A stretch of 64,000 nt of DNA from an uncultured Paracoccaceae bacterium (lineage in GTDB: Bacteria > Pseudomonadota > Alphaproteobacteria > Rhodobacterales > Rhodobacteraceae), in assembly GCA_943787785.1 (NCBI GenBank), contig CALSNT010000012.1:124001-188000 (forward strand), in the 5' to 3' direction. Within the stretch, counting starts at the first letter, position 1, and each line of letters begins with the position of its first letter. A program made the position numbers and the translations under genes. A model generated the notes under the pieces. The model was given only the letters and a program-made list of their open reading frames with translations. It was not told where the DNA came from and searched no databases. This document shows positions 17,228-27,172 of the stretch, one piece after another.

Positions 17228-20200
17228 ATGCCTTTAGACGATGTCCCCGGAAGCGTTGATACCAGCGCGACACTTTCGGTAGGTGACACCTTTGGCGGTG
17301 CGCTTGAGACTGGTTTGGATTGGGATTGGTTCGCAGTCGATGTCGTGGCCGGTCAAACTTATATTGTCACGATGTCACCGGGTACGTTGAACGATCCCTA
17401 CCTGTGGTTTGCAGACGCATCTGGTAACTTGGTTGAGTTCGCTGACAACGGATATGGCGGTGAAGCTGAGACCTACGTCTGGACGGCGGATTTCACCGGG
17501 TCCGGTTTTCATAATTGCAGACAGTTACTACAACAACGTAGCGACGTCGGACCCATCTTATGGCTCTGATACCGGGACCTATCAGCTGTCATTTGATATC
17601 TATGACCCTGGAGAGGTTGGCGCCGTCGGCGTATCTATTGACGGTACACCTACCGACGGAGCAAGTCCTTGGGTGGATAGTCTTGTGACGAATGCAGGAT
17701 GGGCATCTCCGACAGGGGATACCACCACCACAATTACCTACACTTTTGCATCCGGTGCGGGCGGTCCAGTGTCGGGGCTCACTTGGGACGCGAGTTCAAG
17801 GTCTGCGTTCGAGGCTGCGATTACACAATACGAGGCGATTGCCAACATAGACTTTGTGTATGTTGCGGACCCCAATGACGCCAACATATCGTGGTGGCTT
17901 GGATCTGGCGCCGACTTTTATCAGGGTGTACTCGGTTGGCATTACTTGCCTGCCTTGGGCGTGACGAAGCGCAGCGGTGCCTTCAACACTGACGCCATTG
18001 GCTGGACATCCGATGGTCTCGTGCAGGGCGGCTATGGATATGTAACAATCATTCATGAAATGGGCCATGGATTGGGGCTGGTTCACCCGCACGACTCTGA
18101 TGTCCCATTTCCTGGTGTGACCTCAGCGTTTGATGACTACGGAACGTATGACCTTAACCAGGGCATTTGGACGACGATGTCTTACAATTCTGGTTGGCCA
18201 TCAGTGATCGCACCTGTGGGTGCAACAACTGGTTACGAAGGCAGCCCAATGGCGCTTGATGTGGCTGCCATCCAAGACATTTACGGTGCAAACCTTACGC
18301 ATAAGACAGGTGATGATGTCTATCTCTTGGCAGATGTCATCGACAAGGCCTGGATGTGCGTATGGGATGCCGGCGGCACTGATGTGATCTCAGGCGAAGG
18401 CCTATCCGATGATTTGCTGATAGATCTCCGTGCGGCAACTTTGATTGACTCCAACGCAGGTGGCTTTGTGAGTTGTACGGTGAGCTATGATAGCCTTTTA
18501 CCGACCAAGGTTGGTGGCTTTACGATTGCTAACGGTGTCACGATCGAGAATGCCAAGGGTGGGGATGGCAACGACGGCCTTATAGGGAATTCCTTCTCGA
18601 ATGTTTTGCAGGGCCTCGGCGGCAATGACGTCTTTCTGGGCAGCGATGGAAACGACACACTTTATGGTGGAGCAGGCACAGACACAGCCAAATACTCCGG
18701 TAACTACGCATCGTACTCAATCGTGGAATACTCTGGCTACGTAACCGTGACGGGTGCTGGTTTCGTCGATCGGCTAGAAGATATTGAATATATCGCATTC
18801 GATGACCTTCAGTACCAAGTTGGTGTCACAGGCAACACGCCGCCAACTGGTGGAGTAGCGATCAATGGTGCAGCGACTCAAGGTGCTACTCTAACGGCCA
18901 ACACAGCTAGCCTTGCGGATGCCGATGGCCTTGGCCCCGCTCTTTTACCAATGGGCTGCGCGACGGAGAGGTGATCACGGATGCGACGGAGGAGACGTAC
19001 ACTCTGACGCAGGCCCGATGTCGGCGCAGTGATTAGCGTGACGGTGAGCTACACGGATCTGCTCGGCACAGATGAGAGCGTAACATCTGATGCGACGGCC
19101 AGCATCGCTAATGTGAATGACGCCCCAGTTGGTGCCTTGGTAATAAGTTTTGATGGTTCGTCTTTGTCAGTTGATGTGAATGGGGTCACAGATGCAGACG
19201 GAATTGTTTCCGGCAGTTTCGTTTGGATCCGGAATGGTTCGGAGATAGAGGGCGAGACAGGCGCAACCCTGACGTTGACTGGGGCTGATTTTGGATTGCC
19301 GATTGGCGTTTCGTATGTTTTTGAGGATGGTGGTGGTGCGACTGAGACGGTGGCGTCCTCGGAAACATTCCTTGTGGGGACAGCGAGCGGGAACACGTTG
19401 AACGGCAGTGGTGGTTCGGATGTCATTTACGGCCTTGGTGGTGCGGATGTCTTGAACGGCTATAGCGGCGGCGATCGCCCTTTATGGTGGCGATGACGGC
19501 GACACGCTCTTCGGGAGTAACCAGGACGACGCGCTTTATGGCGAGAATGGGGATGACGTCCTGAATGGGGGTAATGGCGCGGATACGCTGGACGGTGGTG
19601 TGGGCGCGGACCAAGCGTCCTACAAGTTTTCGTCTGTAGGAGTGGTGATTGACCTCGGCTTGGGTACGGCGAGCGGCGGTACAGCCGAGGGTGATACGCT
19701 GATTTCCATTGAGGACCTCAAGGGGTCCTCCCATGACGACAGCTTAATAGGCGATGGATCGGATAACCGTTTTTACGGCCAAAATGGCTCGGACACGTTA
19801 AGCGGCCTTGGCGGAAATGACCGGCTCTTTGGGGAGGGTGGTGACGATGAGCTGCTTGGGGGCGAGGGGAATGACATCCTAGAAGGGGGATCTGGAGCAG
19901 ATACCCTGTCGGGAGGGAATGGGCTTGACCAGGTGAGCTATCGTGGCTCGAGCTCTGGAGTGACGGTGAGCCTTGCGACGAGCCTTGGGTCTGGGGGTGA
20001 AGCAGCCGGTGATACATTGATCAGTATCGAGGCGATTGTGGGATCTGGTTACGGCGATGTTCTGACGGGGCGACGCTGAGAACAACCGTTTCTATAGTCT
20101 TGGGGGCGACGACACGATTCATGGCGGTGACGGTGTTGATCGTATGAAGGGTGGTTCTGGAGGACGACGACCTGTTCGGCGACGGCGGTGACGATTGGAT

Positions 20201-21393
20201 GGCTGGAGGCCTTGGTGCAGACGTGTTTGACGGAGGTACGGGGCTGGACATGGTGTCCTATGAGGGCGGTGCGTCTGGTGTGAATGTGAACCTCACTACA
20301 GGCGTGACGAGCGGAGGTGAGGCGATTGGGGACACGTTTATATCGATAGAGAACCTTGGCGGTACTTCGCACGGGGATGTTTTGACAGGTGATACGGGTA
20401 GTAACCGGTTTTACGGGTTTGCAGGCAATGACACGATAAATGGTGGTGACGGCGTCGATCGGCTTCTTGGCGGGCCCGGCGATGATGCGCTGTATGGGGA
20501 TGGTGGCAATGACTGGATGTCTGGTGGTACAGGCGCGGACGTTATTGACGGCGGGGCAGGTGCGGACATGGCGGTGTACCAGGGGTCGAGTTCGGGCGTG
20601 AATGTGGACCTCCTGGGGGGGCACGGCGTCCGGGGGCGATGCAGAGGGAGATACGCTGACCTCGATCGAGAGCCTTGTCGGGTCGTCCTACGGGGATGTG
20701 CTTGGCGGCACGACTGGCGATAACCGGCTGATTGGCGGCAGCGGCGACGATGTGTTGAACGGGTACGACGGCGCGGACAAGCTGCTGGGAGACAATGGGG
20801 ACGACACGCTGAACGGAGGGGCCGGGAACGACTACATGGTCGGCGGGGCCGGTGCGGATGCGTTCGAAGGCGGAGAAGGCATAGATCAGGTGAGCTACAT
20901 TGGCGAGGCGAGCGGTGTGAGTGTGAACCTGGACACGGGCTTTGGCTCGGGGGCTGCGGCGGGGGACAGCTACGCGAATGTCGAGGAAGTCTACGGGACC
21001 CGTTACGACGACGTGATCACGGGAGATGGCGCGGACAACCGTCTGAGCGGCGACAATGGAAATGACACGCTGTTCGGGGGCGGCGGCGCGGACAAGATCT
21101 ACGGCGGGGCCGGGGATGATGAGATCAACGGCGGCGCCGACAACGACTGGTTTGTTGGAGGGGGCGGTGCTGATAACTTCGTGTTTGAGGCGAACTGGGG
21201 GGCAGATATCGTTTCGGACTATACAGACGGAACGGATGTGCTAGGCTTGAGTGGGAATGGACTCGGTTTCGGCGACCTGACATTGTCTCAAATTGGAAGC
21301 AATGTGCTGATATCGGATGCCTTCGGCAATTCTATCCGTCTTGATAACGAACTGATCGGCAACATCACGGCAGATGATTTCTTGTTTGGATAG
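17228..21393 (+). pseudogene. RTX serralysin-type metalloprotease, eight one-base insertions
   Basis: One secreted protein read through several frames. Residues ~1-115 form a PPC-like domain (GDTFGGALETGLDWDWFAVD). An M10 serralysin domain follows with zinc motif HEMGHGLGLVHPHD and Met-turn TTMSYNS. Cadherin-like modules come next, then a long array of RTX calcium repeats (GGxGxDxxx) ending DDFLFG. No N-terminal signal is seen; type I secretion is expected, but no transporter genes are near. Frame breaks lie at homopolymers near 17506, 18935, 18953, 19014, 19478, 20067, 20162 and 20615. Each is one base too long; removing eight bases leaves exactly 1,386 codons. No other stop interrupts the protein. 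Confidence 0.75.
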
Positions 21394-21465
21394 AGGCGGG
21401 TGACGATCCCCACAAGACACACTATACAGCGCCTAGAACAAAAGTCGTGAAAGGAAGGAATACCC

Positions 21466-21777
21466 ATGGCCAACCCCCGACTTCTCGCAATGATCACAGC
21501 AGCCCTTTTGTTCGGCGGACTTCACGGGCCTGCTGAAGCGGCGACACGTGTACAGTTGCAGGCAATAGAACAGCTCATCCTAGAAGAAGACTGGCAGCAG
21601 CTTTACGATTTCCTACAATCTAATCCTGAACTATTGTCGGGAACGGGCGCCCTTGTTGAACAGCTGCGTGCCTTCGCTCAAGCTTACGAAGATCCGAGTT
21701 TTCTAAGCGCGCTCTTCCAGCCGCCCGCTGATCTTCCCGACATTGAAACCGTCCAACAGCAAATCGAAAGCTATTGA
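21466..21777 (+). CDS. Small exported helical protein
   Basis: A 103-residue protein starting MANPRLLAMITAALLFGGLHG, a signal peptide with likely cleavage after AEA. The mature part is acidic and alpha-helical (QAIEQLILEEDWQQLYDFLQ), with no Cys and no known domain. It follows the RTX protease by 73 bp on the same strand with a GAAAGGA-type ribosome-binding site, so it could be an accessory or chaperone of the protease; that link rests only on position. Confidence 0.6.
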   Translation: MANPRLLAMITAALLFGGLHGPAEAATRVQLQAIEQLILEEDWQQLYDFLQSNPELLSGTGALVEQLRAFAQAYEDPSFLSALFQPPADLPDIETVQQQIESY

Positions 21778-22131
21778 AAAAGGATGGAACAACGACTTAC
21801 TTCAGGCGCTCGTGATGCGGTATTGACACGCAATTAGGCGGTATGCTGGCGACAACCATCTTGACCAAAGCCAAATATCGATATTTTGGTTGCGTCTCGA
21901 CCATGTGAAAAGACAACACTGATAAATGCATTCCGCACTTCTAAACGCTACGCACTGCACACCAAGGCTATTGCATTTGGAAATAAATTTTGCCTGCATA
22001 TGTGCAAAAGAGAAGCACTTAAGTTCGTTGCGCTTAAAGAGCGATAAGGCCGCTTTTGATGATCGAGTCGTGTTTTTAGACTCAAACGCGACTACCGTGC
22101 AATCAGCACCTTACCTAAAAGAAGACACGTA
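21778..22131. other. AT-richer intergenic stretch with a 14-bp palindrome
   Basis: No gene is seen in this 350-bp gap. The base composition is clearly lower in GC than the surroundings. A perfect palindrome AAATATCGATATTT lies at 21873-21886, extendable with one gap to CCAAATATCGATATTTTGG. It may be an operator for the methyltransferase gene that follows, which is inference. Confidence 0.45.
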
Positions 22132-22740
22132 ATGAAAACGGCAGAAGAAAGGCGCAAAATAAAAAACGCAATGCCTCGCACTGAACTAAGAAATAGTCAC
22201 GTCGAACATTGTAAATTGTTGACAAACCGAGAAATGTTGTTGGACGCCCTTCCAAAGCGTGGCGTGGTAGCAGAAATTGGCGTTGCGTTTGGCGATTTTA
22301 CATCAGAAATTCTTGAAAGGGCATGCCCAGCAACACTCCACCTTATCGATAGCTGGGAATCAGAGAGGTACACTACCGGGTTGGATCATATTCGAGAAAA
22401 ATTTAAGAAAGAGATTTCCAGAGAGCAGGTCTTAATAAGGCGGGGTCAGTCAATAGAAGTACTCAAGAGTCTTCCTGTTGGTGCGTTTGATTGGGTCTAC
22501 CTTGATACGAATCACACATACGCAACCACGATTGAAGAACTACGGCTTGCCGAAAGAGCTGTTAAGATGGACGGATTTATAGCAGGGCATGACTATTGCA
22601 CAGGAAATGTAATAGACGCAGTCCCGTATGGGGTGATAGAGGCGGTAGCTGAGTTTTGCTACTTCAATAATTGGAGATTTATATATCTAACCCTTGAAAC
22701 CAGAGGCCACATGTCTTTTTGCCTTGAAAAGATTAAATGA
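22132..22740 (+). CDS. Class I SAM-dependent methyltransferase
   Basis: A 202-residue protein with the SAM-binding motif VVAEIGVAFGDFTSEIL, acidic residue in LHLIDSWES, and DWVYLDTNHTYATTIEELRL plus GGH-like GFIAGHDYC, the pattern of Methyltransf_24-type enzymes that often act on sugars or cell-surface glycans. Codon use is much more AT-rich than the neighbours, and it is flanked by IS remnants, both signs of horizontal transfer. Its start has an A-rich leader. An internal ATG (MPRTELRNS) is an alternative. Confidence 0.75.
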   Translation: MKTAEERRKIKNAMPRTELRNSHVEHCKLLTNREMLLDALPKRGVVAEIGVAFGDFTSEILERACPATLHLIDSWESERYTTGLDHIREKFKKEISREQVLIRRGQSIEVLKSLPVGAFDWVYLDTNHTYATTIEELRLAERAVKMDGFIAGHDYCTGNVIDAVPYGVIEAVAEFCYFNNWRFIYLTLETRGHMSFCLEKIK

Positions 22741-22826
22741 GGCTTGTTGGAAGCGACCAGCCTCAAGACTGGGGAGTGTCCTGAACTCTGTGTATCTGGT
22801 GCGGCCCATGCGGGTTTCAGATACGT

Positions 22827-23474
22827 TCACGCATTGAAGCGCTCGTCGAACATGATAGCGAATTGATTGCGGGCGGCAAACCATTCGCGGACATTCCGTC
22901 CTCCTTTCTCGAAGTTGCGGATGGCCAGATAGATCAGCTTTGTTGCGGCTTCTTCGGTCGGGAATGATCCTCTGGTCTTGATCGATTTTCGGATCACCCG
23001 ATTGAGGCTCTCAATCGCATTTGTGGTGTAGAGGGGCCGGACGATCCGGTTCACCACAAACCGACCCGGAACATATTCCAATTCCTCGGTGACATCCTCA
23101 CCCAGCGTCTTCAGCGAACCGCCACAGCGATTGCAGTCGTCGCCCGGCGACAGAACTTCTTCATGCCGATCCAGATGATCGGGCAACGGCTTGCGGCTGT
23201 GCTGGCGGGCGGGTTTGTCGGCGTCGGTGGAATCTGGTGACGGTGCGGCCTGCTTTTCGGCAGCCTCGGCAATCTCTTCTTCTTCCGCGAAGGCCAGATT
23301 AAGCTGATCCAGGCTTTCGGACTTCGACCCAAACCGATGCCGGTTGTGCCCCGCAAGCTGGTGCTTCAGCTTCTCGATCATCAGGGCCTGCGACTTCACC
23401 TCAGCGGCCAATAGCTTGCTGACAGCCCGTAACTCTGACGGGTCTTCTGGCAGGGCATCGAAGTCTCTCAGCAT
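22827..23474 (-). pseudogene. In-frame chimera of IS66 TnpC and IS256 transposase
   Basis: Residues 1 to about 147 are the start of IS66 TnpC: the leucine-zipper-like SKLLAAEVKSQALMIEKLKH, HRFGSKSESLDQL, and the CxxC zinc knuckle CNRCGGSLKTLGEDVTEELE, ending VVNRIVRP. From there the sequence becomes the C-terminus of an IS256 (Mutator) transposase: YTTNAIESLNRVIRKSIKTR and KLIYLAIRNFEKGGRNVREW. The frame is uninterrupted across the join. Neither half has a complete catalytic set, so it should be inactive. Confidence 0.75.
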
Positions 23475-23544
23475 GGCTGATCCTATAACAGATCAGCGCA
23501 TCCCAGAGAATCCACAAAGTACCAATTGTCTCAGGTTTATTGCC

Positions 23545-23733
23545 CTATCCGACGCTTAACGGACGCCAGGTCTTCTTCGGCATCCGCCAGTCGATCCCTT
23601 CCAGCAACATCGCCAATTGCGCGCCAGATACGTTGATCTTGCCGTCCTTGGCAGCAGGCCAGACAAACCGGCCCTTCTCCAGCCGTTTGCTGAACAGGCA
23701 GGCACCCTGGCTATCCCACCAGTGTCTGACGTC
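23545..23733 (-). pseudogene. IS66 TnpB C-terminal fragment
   Basis: The minus-strand frame reads WDSQGACLFSKRLEKGRFVW, PAAKDGKINVSGAQLAMLLE and GIDWRMPKKTWRPLSVG before TAG (23547-23545). It is the end of TnpB, in the correct place upstream of the TnpC start at 23474. The 5' part is removed at the left end of the IS3 element that begins at 23723. Confidence 0.7.
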
Positions 23734-23800
23734 AGCACCAATGGGACAGAATTGAGGTTTTCGTAACGGAGGATTTCTGGTTCATCGCAAGCTTCATGGA

Positions 23801-24181
23801 GTGAAGATGAACAAGAAATCCGGGACCAGCAAAGCCGCGGCTGACAAGCTGGTCAAAAACATCCGCCGCAAGACCCGCCATACTTATTCGGCGGAAGAGA
23901 AGATCCGCATCGTTTTGGCTGGCCTGCGGGGTGAAGAGAGCATCTCGGCGCTTTGTCGCCGCGAGGGTATCTCCGAGAGCCTGTATTACAGCTGGTCGAA
24001 GGAATTCCTGGAAGCTGGCAAACGGCGGTTGTCTGGCGACACGGCGCGGCAGGCGACATCGCCCGAGGTAAAGGGCCTGCGGGCGGAATCCTCGGCTTTG
24101 AAGGAATGCGTGGCCGATCTGACCCTGGAGAACCGTTTGCTCAAAAAAAGCATGACAGGGGATGGGGAGTTCGAGGAATGA
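23801..24181 (+). CDS. IS3-family transposase OrfA
   Basis: A 126-residue (or 124, from the ATG at 23807) DNA-binding protein with helix-turn-helix HTYSAEEKIRIVLAGLRGEE then SALCRREGISESLYYSWSKE and a C-terminal leucine-zipper-like coil (LKECVADLTLENRLLKKSM). It overlaps orfB by an ATGA. In IS3 elements the active transposase is often a frameshift fusion; here the overlap suggests translational coupling, and I see no clear slippery heptamer. Confidence 0.85.
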   Translation: MKMNKKSGTSKAAADKLVKNIRRKTRHTYSAEEKIRIVLAGLRGEESISALCRREGISESLYYSWSKEFLEAGKRRLSGDTARQATSPEVKGLRAESSALKECVADLTLENRLLKKSMTGDGEFEE

Positions 24182-25158
24182 GATATCCTGCAACCGAGAA
24201 GCTGGAGATCATCCGCACGGTCGAGGGGTCACATTTGCCCACCAAGCAGACCCTGGACATGCTGGGCATCCCGCGCACGACGTTTTACCGCTGGTATGAT
24301 CGCTATGTCGAAGGCGGGTTTGATGCCCTTTCCGATCGTTCTCCTTGCCCGAAGTCTGTTTGGAATCGCATCCCAGACAGCCGCCGCGATGATCTGATCG
24401 AGTTTGCGCTGGAACATGAAGCGCTGACGACGCGGGAACTGGCGGTCAAATACACCGATGAGAAGCGGTATTTTGTCTCTGAATCATCGGCTTATCGCTT
24501 ATTGAAGGCCGCTGATCTGATCACCGCGCCTGAGCATGTCGTGATCAAAGCCGCCGATGAGTTCCACGACAAAACGACCGCTATCAACGAGATGTGGCAG
24601 ACCGACTTCACCTACTTCAAGATCGTCGGCTGGGGTTGGTATTATCTCAGCACGATCCTGGATGATTACAGCCGCTACATCATCTCTTGGAAGCTCTGCA
24701 CGACCATGCGGGCGACCGATGTGACCGACACGATTGAGTTGGCATTGGCCGCTTTGGGTTGCGACCAGGCAGTTGTGCGTCACAAGCCACGTCTGCTCAG
24801 CGACAATGGGTCCTGCTACATCTCTGGCGACCTGGCCGAATGGTTGAACGACAGGAAGATGGATCATGTTCGTGGCGCACCGTTCCACCCTCAAACTCAG
24901 GGCAAGATCGAACGTTGGCATCAAACCATGAAGAACCGCGTGCTGCTGGAAAACTACTACCTACCCGGTGACCTCGAACGCCAGATCGGGGCCTTCGTCG
25001 ATTACTACAACAACGAACGCTACCACGAGAGCCTGAGCAACGTCACACCCGCCGACGTCTACTTCGGACGGGACAAAGCCATCCTCAGAGAAAGGGAGAA
25101 AATCAAAAAACTGACAATCCAACAGCGCCGCTTGCAACATCAAAAACAAGCAGCATAA
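24178..25158 (+). CDS. IS3-family transposase OrfB (DDE integrase)
   Basis: A 326-residue integrase. After an N-terminal HTH (LDMLGIPRTTFYRWYDRYVE) the DDE triad is visible: Asp in WQTDFTYFKI, Asp in LLSDNGSCYIS and Glu in QGKIERWHQTMKN, with the family end YYNNERYHESLSNVTPADVY. Intact, so the element is probably active or recently was. The ATG at 24178 overlaps the orfA stop; longer upstream frames lie within orfA. Confidence 0.9.
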   Translation: MRYPATEKLEIIRTVEGSHLPTKQTLDMLGIPRTTFYRWYDRYVEGGFDALSDRSPCPKSVWNRIPDSRRDDLIEFALEHEALTTRELAVKYTDEKRYFVSESSAYRLLKAADLITAPEHVVIKAADEFHDKTTAINEMWQTDFTYFKIVGWGWYYLSTILDDYSRYIISWKLCTTMRATDVTDTIELALAALGCDQAVVRHKPRLLSDNGSCYISGDLAEWLNDRKMDHVRGAPFHPQTQGKIERWHQTMKNRVLLENYYLPGDLERQIGAFVDYYNNERYHESLSNVTPADVYFGRDKAILREREKIKKLTIQQRRLQHQKQAA

Positions 25159-25251
25159 TCAATCACACAAACGAGCCAGAGCCTCCAATGCTCAAACCGC
25201 TCTGATGCCCCATTTTATATGACGACGGACACTCGGCAAGCGGAGGGCGTT

Positions 25252-25552
25252 GTGCGCGGTATAGTTCTGGTTTTCGGATTGATGTCGGTTGCCAACTCCG
25301 CCTTGGCGGGGTGACGCGCAGCGCGGCCTTCTTTTGGCGAGAACCTGGTGCGCCGAATGTCACATCGTCGCTCCCGGCGAGAGGGGAAGCGATACCGGTC
25401 CACCATTCAGCGTAATTGCCAAGAGCACCGAACCAAGTGGGGTATCCTTGCGCCAGTGGTTGCTGGACCCACACGATCCGATGCCATTCCTCGATCTGGC
25501 ATTGCCTGAGGTTGAGGACCTGCGGGCCTATATCCAGAGCCTCTCACCCTGA
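25252..25552 (+). pseudogene. Small c-type cytochrome, one-base frameshift
   Basis: GTG at 25252 with a GGAGGG box just upstream starts a signal peptide (IVLVFGLMSVANSALAG). The frame then shifts at the GGGG run 25308-25311 into GDAQRGLLLARTWCAECHIV, whose CAECH is a haem c site, and ends IQSLSP. With one G removed there is a 99-residue class I cytochrome with axial Met probably in DPHDPMPFLDL. It is periplasmic. It begins 20 bp after the IS3 right end, so its own promoter may have been displaced. Confidence 0.65.
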
Positions 25553-25555
25553 TTT

Positions 25556-26803
25556 TCAGATCAGCAACGGCCCGGCCAGCAGCCCCAAACACGTCAACGA
25601 CCCCAGAACAGGCACCCAGATCGGGGCTATGAAAATGCCTTCGGGCGCGGGATCGCGGCGCAGTTTGATGCGTGCCAGCGACAGGTTCACCAGAACGAAG
25701 ACAATCAGGATGATCTGTGTCGTCATCTCGGCCAGCCGGTCAATCGGCAGAAACAGCGCAAGGAGCAGCACCAGTACTGACACGAGCAGGGTTGAGATCA
25801 GCGGCGTATGTGTCACCGAGTTCACGCACGCGAACACTGTTGGAATTCGTCCGGCATTTCCCAGCCCGTAAAGCACTCGCGATGCCATGATGATCTGAAT
25901 GACGATCCCGTTCAGCGTTGCGGCGATGGCGATCAGGGAAATCGCTAGCGGCGACAGCCCTGTCAGCCGCTCGAACAGCACGCTGATCGGTGCCCCGGTC
26001 CCGGTCAGGTCGGCATGCGGTATGGTCAGAACGGCGACCGAGACCACCAGAAAGTAAATCAGCGTCGCCGCCAGCAGCGTCCAGATGATCGCACGCGGCA
26101 TGTCCCTTTGCGGGGTCTTGGTCTCTTCGACCAGGTTGACCACATCATCAAATCCGATGAATGCAAAGAACGCAATAAGGCTGGTGGTGAAAACGGCGCT
26201 GAGAGCCACAGTGTCGGTCAGGGGCGGAAAAACCTCGGGCAGACGCGAGATAATCCCGGGATTCGTCCAGAACCCCGCGACGACAATGATCATCAGGCCA
26301 ATGATCTCAAGCACTGTGAAGATGGCCGCGAATGTCACGGACTCCAGCACACCCCAAGTAGCGACTGCTCCCATGATGACAACGATCCCCACAACAACCG
26401 AGGATCTCGGCAGGTCAATGATCGATACGACATAACCCGCGCCACCCAGAGTGATCGCAGCCGCCGCAACGATCGCAGACAACACGATGAACCCTCCGGT
26501 TGCACGGGTCAGCCAGGGCCAGCCGAAACCACCCTCAACATAGATCGCCTCGCCCGCACTTTTCGGGAAACGTCCGGTAAGTTCGGCAAAGCTGCCGGCG
26601 GTAAAGGCCATGACCACGGCAGCCAGCAGGAACGAGCTTGGCGCATAGCTGCCCGCCTGATCGACCGCAGCCCCAATCAGCACGTAGATGCCCGCGCCGA
26701 TGGTAACGCCAAGGCCGTAGAGCACCAGCAGAGGCAGGGATATGGCGCGGATCAACTCTGGTCGGACGTCATCATTTGCCGGAGATGCGCCCGGTTCACT
26801 CAT
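25556..26803 (-). CDS. APC-family amino acid permease
   Basis: A 415-residue inner-membrane protein with about 12 hydrophobic segments. The APC signature at the start is GLGVTIGAGIYVLIGAAVDQ AGSYAPSSF, followed by AELTGRFPKSAGEAIYVEGG and later FFAFIGFDDVVNLVEETKTP, all typical of cationic or neutral amino acid permeases. The substrate is not predictable. Its start overlaps the end of the TraR/DksA-type gene by four bases, and it converges with the cytochrome gene, so it belongs to the minus-strand unit that begins with the multicopper oxidase or the zinc-finger gene. Confidence 0.85.
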   Translation of the reverse strand: MSEPGASPANDDVRPELIRAISLPLLVLYGLGVTIGAGIYVLIGAAVDQAGSYAPSSFLLAAVVMAFTAGSFAELTGRFPKSAGEAIYVEGGFGWPWLTRATGGFIVLSAIVAAAAITLGGAGYVVSIIDLPRSSVVVGIVVIMGAVATWGVLESVTFAAIFTVLEIIGLMIIVVAGFWTNPGIISRLPEVFPPLTDTVALSAVFTTSLIAFFAFIGFDDVVNLVEETKTPQRDMPRAIIWTLLAATLIYFLVVSVAVLTIPHADLTGTGAPISVLFERLTGLSPLAISLIAIAATLNGIVIQIIMASRVLYGLGNAGRIPTVFACVNSVTHTPLISTLLVSVLVLLLALFLPIDRLAEMTTQIILIVFVLVNLSLARIKLRRDPAPEGIFIAPIWVPVLGSLTCLGLLAGPLLI

Positions 26804-27117
26804 GTAGCGCAGTGCCTGCAGAAAGGCGTGTAAGGCATCAGGTCGAGGCGATCCTCACGAATGTCTGCACCGCATTTGGTGCAAATTCCGTAAGTGCCCG
26901 CTTCGATACGCGCCAGCGATGCCTCGATCATCTGCAGCTCTTTTTGACCAGACAGACCCATCTGTTCGAGAACCTCGTCACCCTCACGCTCGGTTGCGCG
27001 ATCTTCCCAGTCCTGACTTGGCGTTTCGTCAAGGCTGTCGTCGATCTGGTGCAGGCGCGCATCTAACTCGGACTGGCGCTCCAACAACTGGCGTTTCCGG
27101 GCTGGAATGTCGGTCAT
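26800..27117 (-). CDS. TraR/DksA-family zinc-finger protein
   Basis: A 105-residue protein: helical coiled-coil (RKRQLLERQSELDARLHQID ... LEQMGLSGQKELQMIEASLA) and a C-terminal four-Cys finger CTKCGAD ... CRHC. Proteins of this type bind the secondary channel of RNA polymerase and mimic part of DksA/ppGpp action. The coiled-coil tip has E-R-E-G-D rather than the classical DxxDxA, so activity may differ from DksA. It is coupled to the permease gene downstream. Confidence 0.8.
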   Translation of the reverse strand: MTDIPARKRQLLERQSELDARLHQIDDSLDETPSQDWEDRATEREGDEVLEQMGLSGQKELQMIEASLARIEAGTYGICTKCGADIREDRLDLMPYTPFCRHCAT

Positions 27118-27172
27118 GGTTATTACCTTTTCTGGTTGATCTCGGATCGGGCAAGCCGCACGCGGTTTGCCT

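Larger units (their letters stand above)
23723..25231 (+). mobile_element. Complete IS3-family insertion sequence
   Basis: About 1.51 kb. The left end tgtctgacgtca (23723-23734) and the right end tgacgacggaca (25220-25231) are inverted repeats matching at 10 of 12 positions, and a second patch of similarity (aatggg-ca) lies further inside both. The ends are TGT...ACA as in IS3 elements. It contains overlapping orfA and orfB. No clear target duplication is seen, and the left side cuts IS66 tnpB. A related copy starts at 63657 in the same orientation. Confidence 0.8.

Noticed and set aside
17796-18092. Possible CRISPR-like or other short repeat arrays in the RTX region
   Set aside because: The periodicity at 18.5-21.3 kb is that of protein-level GGxGxD repeats, not identical DNA repeats with spacers. 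No CRISPR array was seen in the window.
26015-26833. Plus-strand 272-residue ORF opposite the APC permease
   Set aside because: Composition rich in Arg/Asp/His/Asn with no motif; mirror of hydrophobic codons.
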